A program made the translations under genes and the position numbers. The notes below the pieces were generated by a model that was not told where the DNA came from, searched no databases, and saw nothing but the letters and a program-made list of their open reading frames with translations. Positions 12,653 to 20,460 of a stretch of 37,103 nt of DNA are shown here, one piece after another (position 1 is the first letter of the stretch; each line of letters begins with the position of its first letter). The DNA lies in the IMG/VR virus record IMGVR_UViG_3300046698_000089, positions 1 through 37,103 of that record; one strand, 5' to 3'. Source of the DNA: a virus.

Positions 12653-13502
12653 CAACCTCGTCAAGCTCCTGCTTCTCGGCGATGCCAAGTCTGGCAAGAC
12701 CAGCAGTCTAGTCTCCCTAGTCAAAGCCAACTACAAACTCCGCATTCTCGACATGGACAACCTCCTCGATCCGCTCAAATACCAAATCATGTCCCACTGT
12801 CCCGACAAGATCGACAACGTCGAATACCGCAGCCTTCGCGATGATTACAAGGTCAGTCCTGGCGGTACAATTGTGGATGGCCGTCCAAGAGCCTGGATTG
12901 ATTCTCTTAAAATGCTCAACAACTGGTCCTATACCGACTCAATCACCGGCGAGCTCATCGAACTGGGTCCACCCTCGGTTTGGCCCGATGATACCATCCT
13001 TGTTATCGACTCCCTCAGCCGCTGGTGCGACGCTGCTATGGAGTTCCACCGCAGCATGACCCCGGTTGGCAAAGGCGGTCAAGCCGATGGCCGAGCAATC
13101 TACGGCAACGCCCAGGACGACGTTGAGAAGCAACTCGCCAGTCTAACCTCGCCTAACTTCCGTTGCAATGTCATTGTGATCTGTCATGGCGTGTACATGA
13201 CCCTTGACGATGGCACAACCAAGATCTTCCCCCAGGGTATCGGCCAGAAGCTCAGCCCCAAGATTCCCACCTATTTCCCCAACTACATCAGATATATACA
13301 GAAAGCCGACAAGCGAACCATCCAACTAACCTCCAACCAAATGATCTCCCTTGCTAACGGCCGACCCGATGCAATGCCCACCGAACTCCCGACCGACACC
13401 GGCCTCGCAGAATTCTTTGCGATCCTCCATGGCGGCACCGTCGCGAAGTCCGAGCCTACCCCCGTCGCCAAACCCAAGTCGCTAACTTTGAGGCGAGCAT
13501 GA
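12624..13502 (+). CDS. Sak4-like RecA-fold ATPase (recombinase / annealing protein)
   Basis: 292 aa from ATG 12624, with AAGGAG 10 bases upstream; in-frame starts further up lie in the previous gene. Walker A is GDAKSGKT at 19-26 and Walker B is in DTILVIDS near residues 121-128. The order strand-WalkerA-LRILDMDN is typical of AAA_24/Sak4-type phage ATPases, which act in single-strand annealing or RecA-like exchange. Neighbours are a RecB-like nuclease and a probable ssDNA-binding protein, the usual partners of Sak4. The C terminus (270-292) is a basic tail. Confidence 0.8.
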   Translation: MPSLSNHHSNNLVKLLLLGDAKSGKTSSLVSLVKANYKLRILDMDNLLDPLKYQIMSHCPDKIDNVEYRSLRDDYKVSPGGTIVDGRPRAWIDSLKMLNNWSYTDSITGELIELGPPSVWPDDTILVIDSLSRWCDAAMEFHRSMTPVGKGGQADGRAIYGNAQDDVEKQLASLTSPNFRCNVIVICHGVYMTLDDGTTKIFPQGIGQKLSPKIPTYFPNYIRYIQKADKRTIQLTSNQMISLANGRPDAMPTELPTDTGLAEFFAILHGGTVAKSEPTPVAKPKSLTLRRA

Positions 13503-13714
13503 ACCATAGTCAATGGAAACCACCCGCACCATCCGCACCACCCCAGCCACAAGCAGCACAAGCCTTCGACCTCAACTCCCTCCTCGGCCTGCACAAATAC
13601 CTCACCGAACTCCCAACTCGCACCACAACCATGGAGACCTGTCTCACCCACATTGAAACCCAACTCCACACCGCAATCACTGGCATCATCGTAACCAAAG
13701 GACCTATGCAATGA
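13499..13714 (+). CDS. small Pro-rich protein of unknown function
   Basis: 71 aa, ATGA-coupled to both neighbours. The N-terminal 25 residues are Pro/Ala/Gln-rich (WKPPAPSAPPQPQAAQAFDL), followed by two helices. It lies between the recombinase and the ssDNA-binding-like gene, which suggests an accessory part in recombination (weak inference). Confidence 0.65.
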   Translation: MNHSQWKPPAPSAPPQPQAAQAFDLNSLLGLHKYLTELPTRTTTMETCLTHIETQLHTAITGIIVTKGPMQ

Positions 13715-14154
13715 GCAACGCCCCGAACTTCACCTCAATTTTGGATGAACAGCCGACCGAAGTCAATCGCCCAAAGCCCTTGCCCGAGGGTACCTATGTC
13801 TGCATCGTCGGCCAGCCGGAGGATGGGCTGTCTTCCCAGAAGAAAACTCCCTTCGTCAAGTTCGCCTTGCGACCAATCTCAACCCTGGAGGATGTTGATG
13901 CCGATGCCTTGGCCGAGGTCGGCGGACTCGACGGCAAGAACCTGTCGGTGACCTACTACCTCACCCCCGACAGTATCTTCCGCCTCGACGAATTCCACGA
14001 GCATTGCGGACTGGACCTCAGCGACGCTGCCAGTCGCCGAGCCCGTAACGCCGAGGTGGTCAATGGCCAGGTCCTCGCCCAGGTCAAGCATCGTATGAGC
14101 CAGGACAACACCCAGGCATATGCCGAGGTCAATCGCACGGCCCCGGCGGAGTAA
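13711..14154 (+). CDS. probable ssDNA-binding protein (DUF669-like)
   Basis: 147 aa. The segment KPLPEGTYVCIVGQPEDGLS ... TPFVKFALRP (22-56) looks like the first strands of the OB-type fold found in phage DUF669-like proteins, followed by LSVTYYLTP. Genes of this type commonly sit beside Sak4-like recombinases and would coat single strands in replication. The identification rests on pattern and neighbours. A terminator-like hairpin follows the stop. Confidence 0.6.
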   Translation: MSNAPNFTSILDEQPTEVNRPKPLPEGTYVCIVGQPEDGLSSQKKTPFVKFALRPISTLEDVDADALAEVGGLDGKNLSVTYYLTPDSIFRLDEFHEHCGLDLSDAASRRARNAEVVNGQVLAQVKHRMSQDNTQAYAEVNRTAPAE

Positions 14155-14161
14155 TTAACAT

Positions 14162-14195
14162 TGTGCGGGTGTGGATTTCCTCGCCCGCACATTTT
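14162..14195 (+). terminator. Rho-independent-type terminator or attenuator
   Basis: TGTGCGGG (14162-14169) pairs with CCCGCACA (14184-14191) around a 14-base loop, followed by TTTT. It lies inside the operon, 18 bases before the start at 14213, so it probably lowers rather than ends transcription into the polymerase genes. Confidence 0.65.
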
Positions 14196-14212
14196 CCGGA
14201 AAGGAATTATGC

Positions 14213-14524
14213 ATGAACGACGGTGTACAGAAACTCATGGATGCTATCAACACCAAGCCCAAGGCCACTCTAACCCTCTCTCCAGCCCACGGCAGCTTCG
14301 CCGACAACGCCCGCATCGCGCAGAACCTCAAGGCCATGCTCCACGGCGAAGACGCCTGGAACGGCCTCGAACCTTGGCAGCAAGAATCCCTGGACATGAT
14401 CTGCTCCCGCATGGGGCGAATTCTCGCCGGTAACCCGGCCCACCCAAAGCATTGGTTCGGGATTATTAACTTCGCGAATCTGGGGCTTGATCCAAATCAT
14501 CGGGTGAAGGGAGAGCAGGTATGA
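14213..14524 (+). CDS. DUF6378-like phage protein
   Basis: 103 aa from ATG 14213, with AAAGGA 7 bases upstream. The C-terminal half (PWQQESLDMICSRMGRILAG, then NPAHPKHWFGIINFANLG) fits a family of phage proteins with the pattern LDMI..K..RIL.G.P....W..I..YA, function unknown. The stop overlaps the next ATG. Confidence 0.65.
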   Translation: MNDGVQKLMDAINTKPKATLTLSPAHGSFADNARIAQNLKAMLHGEDAWNGLEPWQQESLDMICSRMGRILAGNPAHPKHWFGIINFANLGLDPNHRVKGEQV

Positions 14525-14742
14525 ACTGGCAGCCCATCGAGACTTGTCCTAAGCCGCCTAAGACTGGCGAGTACAGCATTCCATTCCTCGTTTGGGATGG
14601 TGACAATATAGTGGTTGCAACCTGTTTTAGCTACACAAATACCCACAAACTGTTTTGTGTTGCTGATTCCTATGGATTTAACGAAGACGGCGAAATCCCT
14701 AATCCAACGCACTGGATGCCTTTGCCTGAGCCGCCTAAATGA
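14521..14742 (+). CDS. DUF551-like protein
   Basis: 73 aa. It opens MNWQPIETCPK and closes NPTHWMPLPEPPK, the two ends typical of DUF551 phage and bacterial proteins, with PFLVWDGDNIVVAT between them. Function unknown for the family. It is an AT-rich gene between GC-rich neighbours, ATGA-coupled on both sides. Confidence 0.8.
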   Translation: MNWQPIETCPKPPKTGEYSIPFLVWDGDNIVVATCFSYTNTHKLFCVADSYGFNEDGEIPNPTHWMPLPEPPK

Positions 14743-15863
14743 CTCGCATCGTCCTCCTCGCCGAAGCCCAAGGCGAAGCCGAGGCCAAGCATGGTTCTAC
14801 ATTGATTGGCGCCTCGGGCATCGAGCTACTCCGCATGATGTCTGAGGCCGAGCTAATCACCCTCAGTCCCGTCGACCGCGACCTGATTCACAAATACTAC
14901 CTCACCAACGACAATCGCCACATCATGGCCCTGTGGGATAACCACCCTGAGGTCTATCGCACCAATGTGTTCAACCAACATCCACCCGCAAATAACATCA
15001 ACTGGTTCCTGGGAGCTAAATCAGACGCGCTTCCCGGCTATCCAGCCGCCCGTATTGATATCAAAAAGATTCGCCCAGCTGGTCCCTACGTTCGTAGAGA
15101 GTTTGCGCATGAACTAGAACGTCTCGGCGATGAGCTTCTTGATAAGAACCCAAACGTAGTTGTCTGTCTTGGCAACTACGCGCTATGGGCTATGGCTGGT
15201 CGAGTTGGTATCGGCAGTATTCGCGGGACAACACTACTATCCACACACACCGTAGCGAACTTTAAGTTACTACCAACCTTTCATCCATCAGCTGTGCTAC
15301 AGAACTATGACTTACGTCCAATCGTCATCGCCGATCTGATGAAAGCCACTCGCGAATCAGCCCATCCCGACATACGGAGACCCGAACGTGAAATCTGGAT
15401 CGAGCCGACGGTTGAAGACATTGAAAACTTTACAGAATCCTACATCAGAGGATGTGATCTCCTTTCTATCGACATTGAAACTGCTGGAGACCGTATCACA
15501 TGCATTGGATTCGCACCTAACAGTCGAATTGCGCTGGTTGTGCCATTCGATGACGCGCGTGCAGCAGATAGAAACTTTTGGACTTCTATCGAAGACGAGC
15601 ATGCAGCTTGGCAGATTGTTAAGTGCATTCTCGGAGATATAACAATCCCCAAGCTCTTTCAAAACGGGGCCTACGACATAGCCTTCCTATGGCGCTCCAT
15701 GCACATCAAAGTCTACGGCGCAACCGAAGACACCATGCTCCTAAACCACGCCCTACAACCAGAGATGCTCAAAAACCTCGGCTTCCTCGGATCGATCTAC
15801 TCCGACGAGCGATCCTGGAAGGGCATGGCGAAGCACGGAAAGACTATTAAGAGGGATAACTAA
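14739..15863 (+). CDS. UDG-like domain fused to the first part of a family A 3'-5' exonuclease domain
   Basis: 374 aa. Residues 5-205 resemble a uracil-DNA glycosylase-superfamily domain: AEAQGEAEAKHGSTLIGASG near 8-27, TNVFNQHPP near 75-83, VVVCLGNYALWAM at 140-152, and the FHPSAVL motif at 181-187. Residues 238-345 are the start of a DNA polymerase I-type exonuclease: Exo I Asp245/Glu247 (SIDIETAG) and Exo II Asn309/Asp313 (QNGAYD). Exo III is missing here and lies in the next polymerase gene (16114). The UDG-like part may serve as DNA-binding or processivity domain rather than as an active glycosylase (inference). The stop overlaps the ATG of the intervening gene (TAATG). Confidence 0.85.
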   Translation: MTRIVLLAEAQGEAEAKHGSTLIGASGIELLRMMSEAELITLSPVDRDLIHKYYLTNDNRHIMALWDNHPEVYRTNVFNQHPPANNINWFLGAKSDALPGYPAARIDIKKIRPAGPYVRREFAHELERLGDELLDKNPNVVVCLGNYALWAMAGRVGIGSIRGTTLLSTHTVANFKLLPTFHPSAVLQNYDLRPIVIADLMKATRESAHPDIRRPEREIWIEPTVEDIENFTESYIRGCDLLSIDIETAGDRITCIGFAPNSRIALVVPFDDARAADRNFWTSIEDEHAAWQIVKCILGDITIPKLFQNGAYDIAFLWRSMHIKVYGATEDTMLLNHALQPEMLKNLGFLGSIYSDERSWKGMAKHGKTIKRDN

Positions 15864-16117
15864 TGCAAGATCTAAAATCAGGTTCATTCTATTGGGTTAA
15901 GCCAGTATTTGATGTAGACTTTACACCGCCAGGCTTTGAAAATATAGAGTGGAATGACGCAGCCTTCGAAGCTTCAATTAATAATTGGCGACAACAAGAT
16001 CAGCCAGCCAGATTTGTTGGTTATGACATCAATGAGCAAGAGATTTGGTTGTTTATTGGTGTAGAAGATGACAAGCCATGGCCGGTGTGCTGGATTGGTG
16101 CAGAGATTAAACAATGA
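15863..16117 (+). CDS. small AT-rich gene inserted between the two parts of the DNA polymerase
   Basis: 84 aa; GAGGG upstream, TAATG overlap with the exonuclease part and ATGA overlap with the polymerase part. The sequence is acidic and aromatic (FDVDFTPPGFENIEWNDAAF; QEIWLFIGVEDDKPWPVCWI). It shows no polymerase, intein or homing endonuclease motif. Its codons are AT-rich compared with both polymerase parts. It splits the exonuclease coding region between Exo II and Exo III. Its function is unknown. Confidence 0.75.
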   Translation: MQDLKSGSFYWVKPVFDVDFTPPGFENIEWNDAAFEASINNWRQQDQPARFVGYDINEQEIWLFIGVEDDKPWPVCWIGAEIKQ

Positions 16118-17622
16118 AAATCATCCGCACCCACAAGGACGATCTGGACTCCCTGCCTGAATGGGATAAATACCAATGCTACAACGGCTTGGATTGTTTA
16201 GTGACTCGCGATGTTTTTGATTCTATCTGCCCCCAACTCGATGAGCACACCGCAGCGACCTACGCCTTTAGCAAAGCCCTCCAAGGCCCCACCCTCGAGA
16301 TGCGCATTAGAGGTGTGCTAGTCGACCAAGCCCGGCGCATGGAAGTCATCGACGAACTATACGAAGCCGGCGAGATTCTCCTTCGCAACCTCGAACGCAT
16401 AGTCCTCGAAGGCTGCGGGCTACCCCACTTCAACTGGCGCAGCACCAACGATCTGCAGAACCTATTTTATGATGTCCTCGGTCTCAAGCCCATCACTCGC
16501 CAAGGCAAGCGCACCACCGACATCAAAGCTCGCGAGAAGCTACAGGTTCATCCCATAGCGACTCAGATTGTTAAGCACATCAACACCCTCAGCGAATTGG
16601 GAGATAAGATCAGTGTCCTCAGAACAGCGAATGATCCGGATGGTCGAATTAGAACATCTTATAACATTGCAGGAACGAGCACTGGAAGATTTTCATCCAG
16701 CCTCAGCGAATTTGGTACTGGCGGAAACCTCCAAAATATTGAGGAGAGTCTACGATCGATCTTCATCGCCGACCCAGGCTACAAATTCGCCAAGTGCGAC
16801 GCCAAGTCCGGCGAGTCATACTGCGTCGGAGCCGTCGAGTGGAATCGATTTGGCGACGGAGCTTACCTTGATGCAGTCGAGTCTGGAGATGTGCATACAG
16901 CAGTCGCCAGGATCGTTTGGCCTAACATGGAATGGACTGGACACCTTACACAGGATAAGCACATCGCTGAGCAACCTTTCTATCGCAATCACTCATATCG
17001 CTTCATGTGTAAAAAGCTTGGCCATGGCTCAAACTACAACGGCCAGCCCGCCAACCTCTCCGAGCAAGCCAACCTCGACATCGCCATCGTCAGCGAGTTC
17101 CAACGCAAATACTTCCTTGCCTTCCCGGCTCACCGGCGATGGCAAGCTGACGTTGACTCCCGACTTCGTTCAGTGGGACATCTTGTCTCGCTCACTGGCC
17201 GCAAACGCTGGTTTTTTGGACGTAGAAATGATCCCGCCACGCTCCGGGAGGCGATTGCTTATGACCCTCAATGCTCCCTCGCTGACAACGTTAACCGAGC
17301 GATGATTAGCATATGGAGGGATCGGCTGTCTCTCATCGTCATGCACGATCACGACGCATTAACCTTCATGTACCCCGAGGAAGTTGAAGATGAACTCATT
17401 CCCCAGCTTCTACGTGCACTGGTGGTGCCCATCCCTCTGGCTCAGGGACGTGTATTGCGAATCCCATACGACGTGGAGGTGGGATGGAACAAGGGACACT
17501 ATCATCCCACCACAAATCCGGACGGTCTGCGAGCCTACTCGGGCCATGACCCCCGCAAACGACAACCGGTAAGAGGGTTGTTGGATAGTATTGTTAAGAA
17601 ACGAATCGGTGGAGCAAGATGA
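16114..17622 (+). CDS. family A DNA polymerase, polymerase part with Exo III at its N terminus
   Basis: 502 aa. Residues 20-30 (YQCYNGLDCLV) carry Exo III (Tyr23, Asp27), which completes the exonuclease site begun in the previous protein. Polymerase motifs: TSTGRFSS (188-195), NLQNIE (205-210), motif A around Asp229 (KCDAKSGES), motif B RFMCKKLGHGSNYNG (296-310), and motif C MHDHDAL (410-416). It is the replicative polymerase. The 3'-5' proofreading site can only form if the two polypeptides assemble. No thumb or finger motif appears lost. ATGA overlaps link it to both neighbours. Confidence 0.9.
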   Translation: MKIIRTHKDDLDSLPEWDKYQCYNGLDCLVTRDVFDSICPQLDEHTAATYAFSKALQGPTLEMRIRGVLVDQARRMEVIDELYEAGEILLRNLERIVLEGCGLPHFNWRSTNDLQNLFYDVLGLKPITRQGKRTTDIKAREKLQVHPIATQIVKHINTLSELGDKISVLRTANDPDGRIRTSYNIAGTSTGRFSSSLSEFGTGGNLQNIEESLRSIFIADPGYKFAKCDAKSGESYCVGAVEWNRFGDGAYLDAVESGDVHTAVARIVWPNMEWTGHLTQDKHIAEQPFYRNHSYRFMCKKLGHGSNYNGQPANLSEQANLDIAIVSEFQRKYFLAFPAHRRWQADVDSRLRSVGHLVSLTGRKRWFFGRRNDPATLREAIAYDPQCSLADNVNRAMISIWRDRLSLIVMHDHDALTFMYPEEVEDELIPQLLRALVVPIPLAQGRVLRIPYDVEVGWNKGHYHPTTNPDGLRAYSGHDPRKRQPVRGLLDSIVKKRIGGAR

Positions 17623-17828
17623 TGGGATTCTCGCCCGGAGACTTTGAGATTATACTTCTTGATAATAAAAGTGTACAGGTACACTGGGAAGCTAAAGATA
17701 GATATATAGTTCTATGGTACGATAACGAATTAGGGCGGGTGCTAACAATCAACTATGATCAGGCCACAGAATGCTTGCAACAACTCCGTACTTGCATCTG
17801 GTCAGCAACAGGTGAGGATCCTATTTAA
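17619..17828 (+). CDS. small AT-rich protein, unknown
   Basis: 69 aa; GGAG upstream of the ATG, ATGA overlap with the polymerase and TAATG overlap with the ATPase. Beta-like (DFEIILLDNKSVQVHWEAKD), then a C-terminal helix. It is one of the AT-rich small frames inserted between replication genes. Confidence 0.7.
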   Translation: MMGFSPGDFEIILLDNKSVQVHWEAKDRYIVLWYDNELGRVLTINYDQATECLQQLRTCIWSATGEDPI

Positions 17829-19057
17829 TGCCCACCTCCGGCAAACGCCGCCTTGAAGATTTCATCGGTACATTTATGGAGTATACTGCCAACCTCGGGG
17901 TGCCGACCATCTTCCGCAAATGGACGGCGATCAGTTTGATAGCCGCGGTGCTGGAACAAAAGGTCTGGGTTAAGACCAGTCGAGCCCTGCATCCCAACAT
18001 GTATGTGTTCCTTGTAGCTCACCCAGGCGTCGGCAAGACCAGGATTATCACCGAGGGCCGGATGCTTGCTAGTAAACTTGAGGAACTCCATCTCTCCCCA
18101 GTCTCCATGACCTTCGCCAGCCTCGTCGACGCCCTCGCCAACGCCAAACGCAGCATCGTTCGCCAGCCCGAAGGTACCCTCTGCTACAACTCCATGTACA
18201 TCACCGCCGATGAACTCGGCGCCTTCATGCACAAATACGAACCGGAGATGATTGATGGACTTAGCCACTTCTACGACCCAACGCCCTACCACCAAACCCG
18301 TCGCACCAATGAGACAAACATTAAAATCAATTCTCCTCAGCTCAACATCCTGGCAGGGTCCACTCCACAAAACCTTACTGGATTTATGCCCGAAAAGGCC
18401 TGGGGACAAGGATTCACCTCACGTATTATTATGGTCTTTTCGGATGAGCGGCTCATTGTGGACGACTTTGCAGACTTTGGTCCTTCTCGAACCGATGACC
18501 TGGTCCACGACCTCAAGCTCATCAACACCCTCTACGGGCAATTCAACGTGGCGCAGGGATATAAGGATGCAGTGAATCAATGGCGGGCGATGGGGGAGCC
18601 ACCAACTCCCAACCACCCCAAGCTCGTCCATTACATCACTAGACGACGTGTCCACATTTACAAACTCTCCATGATCGCCAGCATCAACCGAGACAGTTCC
18701 CTGTTCCTCCAAGAACAAGACTTCCTCCAAGCCATCGACTGGCTTACCGAAGCCGAGGTTCACATGGAGGACATATTCAAAGCCGGCGCGACCAATGCCG
18801 ACTCATCGGCTATGGACGAGATACATCATTTTGTGATGGTGAATGACCTGGGTACTGGCGTCTCAGAGCTTCGTATTGTTAACTTCGCTCGCGAGCGAAT
18901 TCCTATTACCAGCATCCTCCGCGTGATCGAGATCATGCAAGGCACCGGGCAGATCATACTCCACCATGTTGATAAAAAATCCGGGCATCGGTATTATAGT
19001 GCAGCCAAATCGCAACCCAGCACCACAACCAAACCCATCCAAACCCTCATGCAATAA
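17828..19057 (+). CDS. DUF3987-like P-loop ATPase, probable replicative helicase
   Basis: 409 aa. Walker A is AHPGVGKT (64-71) and a Walker B-like TADE lies near residues 126-129. The segment LNILAGSTPQNLTGFMP ... WGQGFTSRIIMVF fits the DUF3987/YfjI-like family of phage and plasmid ATPases associated with replication. It lies downstream of the polymerase as last gene of the plus-strand operon. There is no primase domain. The C terminus (375-409) is Thr/Ser/Pro-rich. A helicase role is inferred from position and family. Confidence 0.75.
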   Translation: MPTSGKRRLEDFIGTFMEYTANLGVPTIFRKWTAISLIAAVLEQKVWVKTSRALHPNMYVFLVAHPGVGKTRIITEGRMLASKLEELHLSPVSMTFASLVDALANAKRSIVRQPEGTLCYNSMYITADELGAFMHKYEPEMIDGLSHFYDPTPYHQTRRTNETNIKINSPQLNILAGSTPQNLTGFMPEKAWGQGFTSRIIMVFSDERLIVDDFADFGPSRTDDLVHDLKLINTLYGQFNVAQGYKDAVNQWRAMGEPPTPNHPKLVHYITRRRVHIYKLSMIASINRDSSLFLQEQDFLQAIDWLTEAEVHMEDIFKAGATNADSSAMDEIHHFVMVNDLGTGVSELRIVNFARERIPITSILRVIEIMQGTGQIILHHVDKKSGHRYYSAAKSQPSTTTKPIQTLMQ

Positions 19058-19060
19058 AAA

Positions 19061-19089
19061 GCCCGGCCGGGATTGCTCCTAGGCCGGGC
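19061..19089. terminator. terminator between converging operons
   Basis: GCCCGGCC (19061-19068) pairs with GGCCGGGC (19082-19089); an inner GGGA/TCCT pairing with one bulge closes a TTGC loop. On the minus strand it is followed by TTTTTATT, a clear U tract, so it ends the late operon well. In the plus direction it has no T run and would be weaker. It begins 3 bases after the stop of the ATPase gene. Confidence 0.8.
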
Positions 19090-19118
19090 AGTCTTAGCAC
19101 CGAGTGGGGAGGATTACC

Positions 19119-19352
19119 TCAGTGCCATTTCCAATCCACCACTATCGTTCTAGCAATGAACCCCATCACAGCGCCAACAATCGACGCTGCGCCTGCATAC
19201 CAATACTGCTTGATCTCCAAAATGCGGACCCGTTCGTCCAGAGTCTCATGACGATCATCCTGCACCTTGCCTTGCTTAATCAGCAAATCAAGCTTGCCAT
19301 TTATCTCTCCGACTACATAATGAAGGTCGTCAAGAGTAGTAGTCAATTGCAT
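19119..19352 (-). CDS. XhlA-like coiled-coil membrane protein
   Basis: 77 aa; AAAGG directly precedes the ATG. Residues 8-45 are a heptad-like coiled coil (LHYVVGEINGKLDLLIKQGK) and residues 52-70 one membrane segment (AGAASIVGAVMGFIARTIVV), ending DWKWH. This layout matches XhlA-type and holin-associated proteins. It is the last late gene, in the lysis-type cassette. It may work with the holin-like and lipoprotein genes upstream (inference). Confidence 0.7.
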   Translation of the reverse strand: MQLTTTLDDLHYVVGEINGKLDLLIKQGKVQDDRHETLDERVRILEIKQYWYAGAASIVGAVMGFIARTIVVDWKWH

Positions 19353-19358
19353 AATCCT

Positions 19359-19442
19359 TTAGTTGAATCCCAGCCTATTACTGTTCTGGCAGGCCATGAG
19401 AATCAGCGGAACCAGACTGATAAGAACCAATCTCCACTTCAT
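19359..19442 (-). CDS. 27-aa lipoprotein
   Basis: MKWRLVLISLVPLILMAC then nine residues. The signal is basic-hydrophobic and the lipobox is LMAC with Cys18. The mature lipopeptide would have only 10 residues. It starts 1 base after the stop of the 94-aa gene, and its own stop is followed by AGG and the start of the XhlA-like gene. Candidates are a minimal outer-membrane spanin partner or a superinfection-exclusion lipoprotein; the sequence cannot tell. Confidence 0.55.
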   Translation of the reverse strand: MKWRLVLISLVPLILMACQNSNRLGFN

Positions 19443-19443
19443 C

Positions 19444-19728
19444 TCAGTACCCCGCATTGCCAGCCGCGGCCTCAAACGCTGCATCAACCTGAGTGTCGAG
19501 CGTGGTCAACGCAGTCATCTGCTCCGGGGTTACATTCCCCGATGCCTGCAACGCAGCGATGATGTTCTTTACAGGCTGCAGGAAGTTAGCGGCATTACTA
19601 GCAATAATCGGCACAATGGTCACCAACGCCGACACGATCTTGTCAATAACACTGCTCGACGCCACGCCGAACTCCGGCAGCAGCGCCTCGATCAGCGCCA
19701 ACAGGGTTTCAATTGCGGTTGAGATCAT
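19444..19728 (-). CDS. hydrophobic helical protein of the lysis-type cassette
   Basis: 94 aa; GAGGAG 6 bases before the ATG. Long hydrophobic helices (VIDKIVSALVTIVPIIASNA) without a clear membrane anchor signature, then an Ala-rich C terminus. The position between exported protein and lipoprotein suggests a membrane-related role. No family recognised. Confidence 0.7.
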   Translation of the reverse strand: MISTAIETLLALIEALLPEFGVASSSVIDKIVSALVTIVPIIASNAANFLQPVKNIIAALQASGNVTPEQMTALTTLDTQVDAAFEAAAGNAGY

Positions 19729-19738
19729 GACGGGCTCC

Positions 19739-20146
19739 TCACTTTGAAACGTTGTATTGGGTGTAGATGGACTGAAGCGTAGCGATAGATGCCTCCAGGG
19801 TGTTATAGGTCACCACCGGAATAGCTGCACCCGAGGTAGACGCCAGCAACCCCTCGATGGCATTGCGTGCCGCCCGTCCCGATCGCACCGCCGGTACAAT
19901 CTTCGCCACGATGGCAGACTGTCGACAGGTCACCACAGCCCCACCACACGGCGGCAACTGCAAATACCCAGTCGCTACAGCCTCGATGGCATCGAACGAA
20001 TTCGCCGCGGCCAAGGCATACTGTGCCGGGACCGACGTGGAGGTCGCCACGTTCCAGGCATTCTCCACACTAGTGCACCCACTTGGTGCCGACTGCGCCA
20101 TCAGCAACGGCGACAGAACCAAAGCTGCAATAACAAGCTTGTTCAT
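19739..20146 (-). CDS. exported cysteine-containing protein, unknown
   Basis: 135 aa with a signal peptide (MNKLVIAALVLSPLLMAQSA). Three or four cysteines follow (Cys24, and GGAV.TC near residues 67-74), which may form disulfides in the periplasm. The start overlaps the holin-like stop (ATGA) and has GAGG upstream. The function may be in lysis or exclusion (inference from position). Confidence 0.7.
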   Translation of the reverse strand: MNKLVIAALVLSPLLMAQSAPSGCTSVENAWNVATSTSVPAQYALAAANSFDAIEAVATGYLQLPPCGGAVVTCRQSAIVAKIVPAVRSGRAARNAIEGLLASTSGAAIPVVTYNTLEASIATLQSIYTQYNVSK

Positions 20147-20445
20147 TTTAAATTTCCTCTCTTCAACATATCAATCGGCTCATTAACCTCTAGTGCCGGC
20201 GAGGCACTAGACACAACCTTCACGCCGTTGTCAGCCGCATTGACCGACTGGATCATCGAGGTGTGAGTATGAGCAAAGATACCCCAAATGATCGGTGCCA
20301 CGCCGACAATAGCCCCGGCGATAGTAACCACGCCGGTCACCAACATATTCGAATCATCTGCTGAGATCGCACCTTTGGTCAACAACATCCCGCTGACAAT
20401 ACCAGCCACAATGCGGATCAATGACATAATCTGGTCTTGGTTCAT
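20143..20445 (-). CDS. putative holin (Pam3-gp28-like)
   Basis: 100 aa; AAGGAG before the ATG. It begins MNQDQIMSLIRIVAGIVSGM, with hydrophobic segments at 9-25 and 36-59 (VVTIAGAIVGVAPIIWGIFA). The pattern of Q-DQIMS-x-R plus two short membrane segments and a WGIF motif fits a group of small phage holins that I recall from podoviruses. A holin opens the inner membrane at lysis. The soluble C terminus is longer than usual. Confidence 0.65.
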   Translation of the reverse strand: MNQDQIMSLIRIVAGIVSGMLLTKGAISADDSNMLVTGVVTIAGAIVGVAPIIWGIFAHTHTSMIQSVNAADNGVKVVSSASPALEVNEPIDMLKRGNLK

Positions 20446-20460
20446 AGATAGTCTCCTTTG

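Noticed and set aside
15840-16130. Group I intron or intein between the polymerase parts
   Set aside because: The intervening sequence is a complete open gene with overlapping start and stop; no Cys/Ser...HN intein ends and no homing nuclease motif are seen. It cannot be fully excluded without RNA data.
16568-17305. 245-aa plus frame inside the polymerase gene
   Set aside because: It is out of frame with the polymerase motifs and Ser/Thr/Leu-rich without domain features.
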